A stretch of DNA of 62,362 bases from the IMG/VR virus record IMGVR_UViG_3300009146_000015, positions 1 through 62,362 of that record; one strand, 5' to 3'. The DNA is from a virus. The notes beneath the pieces are model-generated. The model searched no databases and was not told where the DNA came from. It worked only from the letters and a program-made list of their open reading frames with translations. Positions 61,601 through 62,362 of this stretch are shown here, piece after piece. The position numbers and the translations under genes were made by a program. Numbering within the stretch: the stretch's first letter is position 1; each line of letters starts with the position of its first letter.

Positions 61601-62362
61601 CTTCTCGGCATGCACCATGCGGTCGATCAGCGCCTCGGCCATCTTCTGATTACGATTGGTCTGCCGGATGATGTTGGTCAGGATCCGGTAAACCCGCCGC
61701 ACCGGGTTGTCCTTGCTTCTCCAGTAGCGGTCGGCAGTGCGGGCGAGCTGATCGAGCCCCGCCAGCATCAGCGCCTTGGGCACCCGCATCTGCTCCTGCC
61801 GGCCCTCGCCCGTGTAGCTCTCGTAGATATCGCGAGTGACGCGCCTCGCGGTCTCACGTGGTGAAATCTTAGCGTGGACAGTGACCTCGCTGTCCCGCGC
61901 TGCCGCTGCCGCCGTCTCCGCTTTGGCGGTCAGGCGTTCGGTGGCATGCATCACCGCGTCGAGCACCGACAGATCGTTGCCAAGCTTGCCGATGGTCTTA
62001 CTTACGAAAGTAACAAATGCCTGCCACGCGTCCGCCAGCGTGCCGCGCTTGATCCCCAGCTGCCGTGCCATCCGCTTCGACAGCGGGGTGCCGGCAAGCA
62101 GCTCCTGGAATGCCGGGTTGCTCATCGCTTCGGCGACGAACTCGAACACGTCGTTGAAGCCGTAGTGCTTGGACGGATCGACGATGCCGTGGTGGCGGAT
62201 AACGTCGCCCATCAGGGTCTCAAGATAGGCCCGCAGGCGCGGATCGCGCTTGATCCCGGCGATTGTCGCTCCGTGCACGAACTCGTGGAGGATGCTCTCG
62301 GTGACCGCCTCGACATCCACAAAAAACAAAAGACAGAGCAGCAACAACAAAAACACACCAGA
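58685..62362 (-). CDS. Giant polyvalent virion protein, C-terminal part with zincin and LPD38-like domains (about 1200 aa)
   Basis: The frame is open from the right edge; GTG 62356 lies in an odd T/G-rich stretch and is probably not a true start. ILHEFVHGAT at 62267-62296 is an HExxH zinc-protease-like helix, followed by NDVFEFVAEAMSNPAF, a conserved companion segment. The C-terminal 500 residues, with NAPRLFNHPLLKVTFQFK and RFGHAMYQLLGQQIG, are the large-polyvalent-protein-associated domain 38 pattern. Proteins of this kind are virion components injected with DNA. I infer that this is the rest of the gene that starts at 4666. A palindrome copy is embedded at 61997. Confidence 0.75.
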   Translation of the reverse strand, partial: SGVFLLLLLCLLFFVDVEAVTESILHEFVHGATIAGIKRDPRLRAYLETLMGDVIRHHGIVDPSKHYGFNDVFEFVAEAMSNPAFQELLAGTPLSKRMARQLGIKRGTLADAWQAFVTFVSKTIGKLGNDLSVLDAVMHATERLTAKAETAAAAARDSEVTVHAKISPRETARRVTRDIYESYTGEGRQEQMRVPKALMLAGLDQLARTADRYWRSKDNPVRRVYRILTNIIRQTNRNQKMAEALIDRMVHAEKRAGREMWSRFAQLINDETNANVFVDQPLAAQTHLGKDPVGNPTLKGVQARAKYAELSREYAEIIDAAPYLDELRHDLHDFMRERQFLMSHLLVHNMLVEGFRGEIDAKDIDEGLVDRILGKEMTDADKALFKGNPELLTRIVRAKELYHMLGPYFPLMRRGKWVVRAKLKVAAPAARLKGTLKEGTTNVYEFRGKDARERAMEYAAATKEKAWVSGTTVDEKTGESWDILPDDSEAPGSRVKITMKDPGAVRVFRTEVQEDHVEFFDDKATALREAHELESDPDVESVEGVQERQWSPGDRGIDISSADVSLMIKSLEKRQGYKDMPKEMQNQLRLAAQEFGLQMMSSTRVHKRRIARRSVSGASLDITRAMIDYADSTASYLARLEHAQELNQVMRDGQQSIDAGHRAGALGRRAIWNEVVKRVDKGNGFVHDSQWYSPFVSRILTASFVARLGSPMYTIMNLMQVSMVSMPVVAARHKVAPTVRAFGKAYKDIGALDMAKRGAVETWKKAKNPDAESATFIEDLTSRAGILEREAEVFQFLDFRGGLEISKRQRLRRPQGGVAAKSLEATDTALNWLEQITRQMPSSAEAINRAAVLLAAYRLEYAANGGNHEAALQYADDTNNMTNFNYSEVNAPRLFNHPLLKVTFQFKRFGHAMYQLLGQQIGRAWRNESPGDRAEALKSLAYIAATHTLMAGTLGLPTEPIKAMVLGLQMLGVPFSWQDFENAERELAADLLGPDLGEVVTRGITRALPFGLAFDMSQRVGMADMFLAREPTSGDPEDVKNWLQDMLIGAPGMMLYDYGQGARELIDGDYSAALPKLAPVKALKDLIKAVDVGAFGKETRTGRPSMDPYSFSEMFIRVLGATPEREAEDQDLKAQFYASQTAINKERGELQRAWADASSRERVRMRGRIERFNRGKPKDAQLTNAALRAYTSRRSSEIEEMESGVRPTRANRYVLERAQGVYNAR
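61997..62014. promoter_or_regulatory. Palindrome (perfect core) inside the giant polyvalent gene
   Basis: CTTACTTACGAAAGTAAC encodes FVSKT on the minus strand. Confidence 0.65.
62282..62305. repeat. 24-bp edge repeat, right copy
   Basis: This copy has the same 24 bases as 173-196. To its left the coding sequence continues as a normal zincin domain; to its right the window ends in a 57-bp stretch that turns into A/C-rich low complexity. Confidence 0.7.
62319..62362. other. Low-complexity right edge
   Basis: The last 44 bases are A/C-rich (AAAAAACAAAAGACAGAGC and CAACAACAAAAACACACC) in a genome that is otherwise GC-rich. This is unlike any other coding region here and may be an assembly or read-end artefact. 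Confidence 0.5.

Noticed and set aside
3092-62014. Palindromes as simple Rho-independent terminators
   Set aside because: The stem is only 7 bp and AT-rich, the loop is 3-4 nt, no T run follows, and several copies lie just before start codons or inside genes.
1-62362. Integrase, reverse transcriptase or diversity-generating element
   Set aside because: No recombinase or RT motif was seen, and no variable/template repeat pair near the fibres.

Overview
The window looks like an almost complete genome of a short-tailed (podovirus-like) tailed phage from a GC-rich proteobacterial host. The case rests on a portal, scaffold, coat and terminase set, two tail fibres, very large ejection-type virion proteins carrying peptidoglycan-cutting domains, and no tape measure, tail tube or sheath gene. 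I see no integrase, CRISPR array, tRNA or rRNA gene. The host cannot be named from the sequence.

Layout: two arms diverge at about 25.69 kb. The leftward arm (25654 down to 1) runs portal, Ig-like decoration protein, scaffold, major capsid protein, head-tail adaptors, fibres, beta-rich tail protein, internal virion proteins, and ends in a giant polyvalent protein that runs off the left edge. The right edge carries a leftward zincin/LPD38 fragment that looks like the C-terminal half of that same protein; a 24-bp identity near the two edges (173-196 and 62282-62305) suggests that the genome is circularly permuted or terminally redundant. The leftward arm then continues through a coiled-coil protein, an amidase endolysin, a Tad2 (anti-Thoeris) protein, a small membrane protein and small basic proteins, to a collagen/RTX protein at 55452.

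The rightward arm (25726-55455) has the terminase genes, then about 45 mostly small, tightly overlapping early genes. Recognisable among these are a MoxR-type ATPase and its VWA partner, family A DNA polymerase, Cas4-like PD-(D/E)XK nuclease, VRR-NUC nuclease, HAD phosphatase, SNF2-type helicase and an archaeo-eukaryotic-type primase fused to a helicase, plus several small helix-turn-helix proteins. The arms converge at 55.45 kb with a 4-bp overlap. One gene in the right arm (28416-28985, DNA-binding) points the other way.

The most striking signal is a dispersed palindrome, TTACTT-N(3-4)-AAGTAA, which I count 32 times (18 with a perfect core). Most copies sit directly upstream of genes in both arms, often right after a GC-rich hairpin, and several merge with the ribosome-binding site. 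It looks like a genome-wide regulatory system, either DNA operators or RNA hairpins. Other points of interest are three tandem overlapping paralogues with starts exactly 248 bp apart, a compact G-quadruplex motif, an 80-bp duplicated control module, and a long two-frame overlap.
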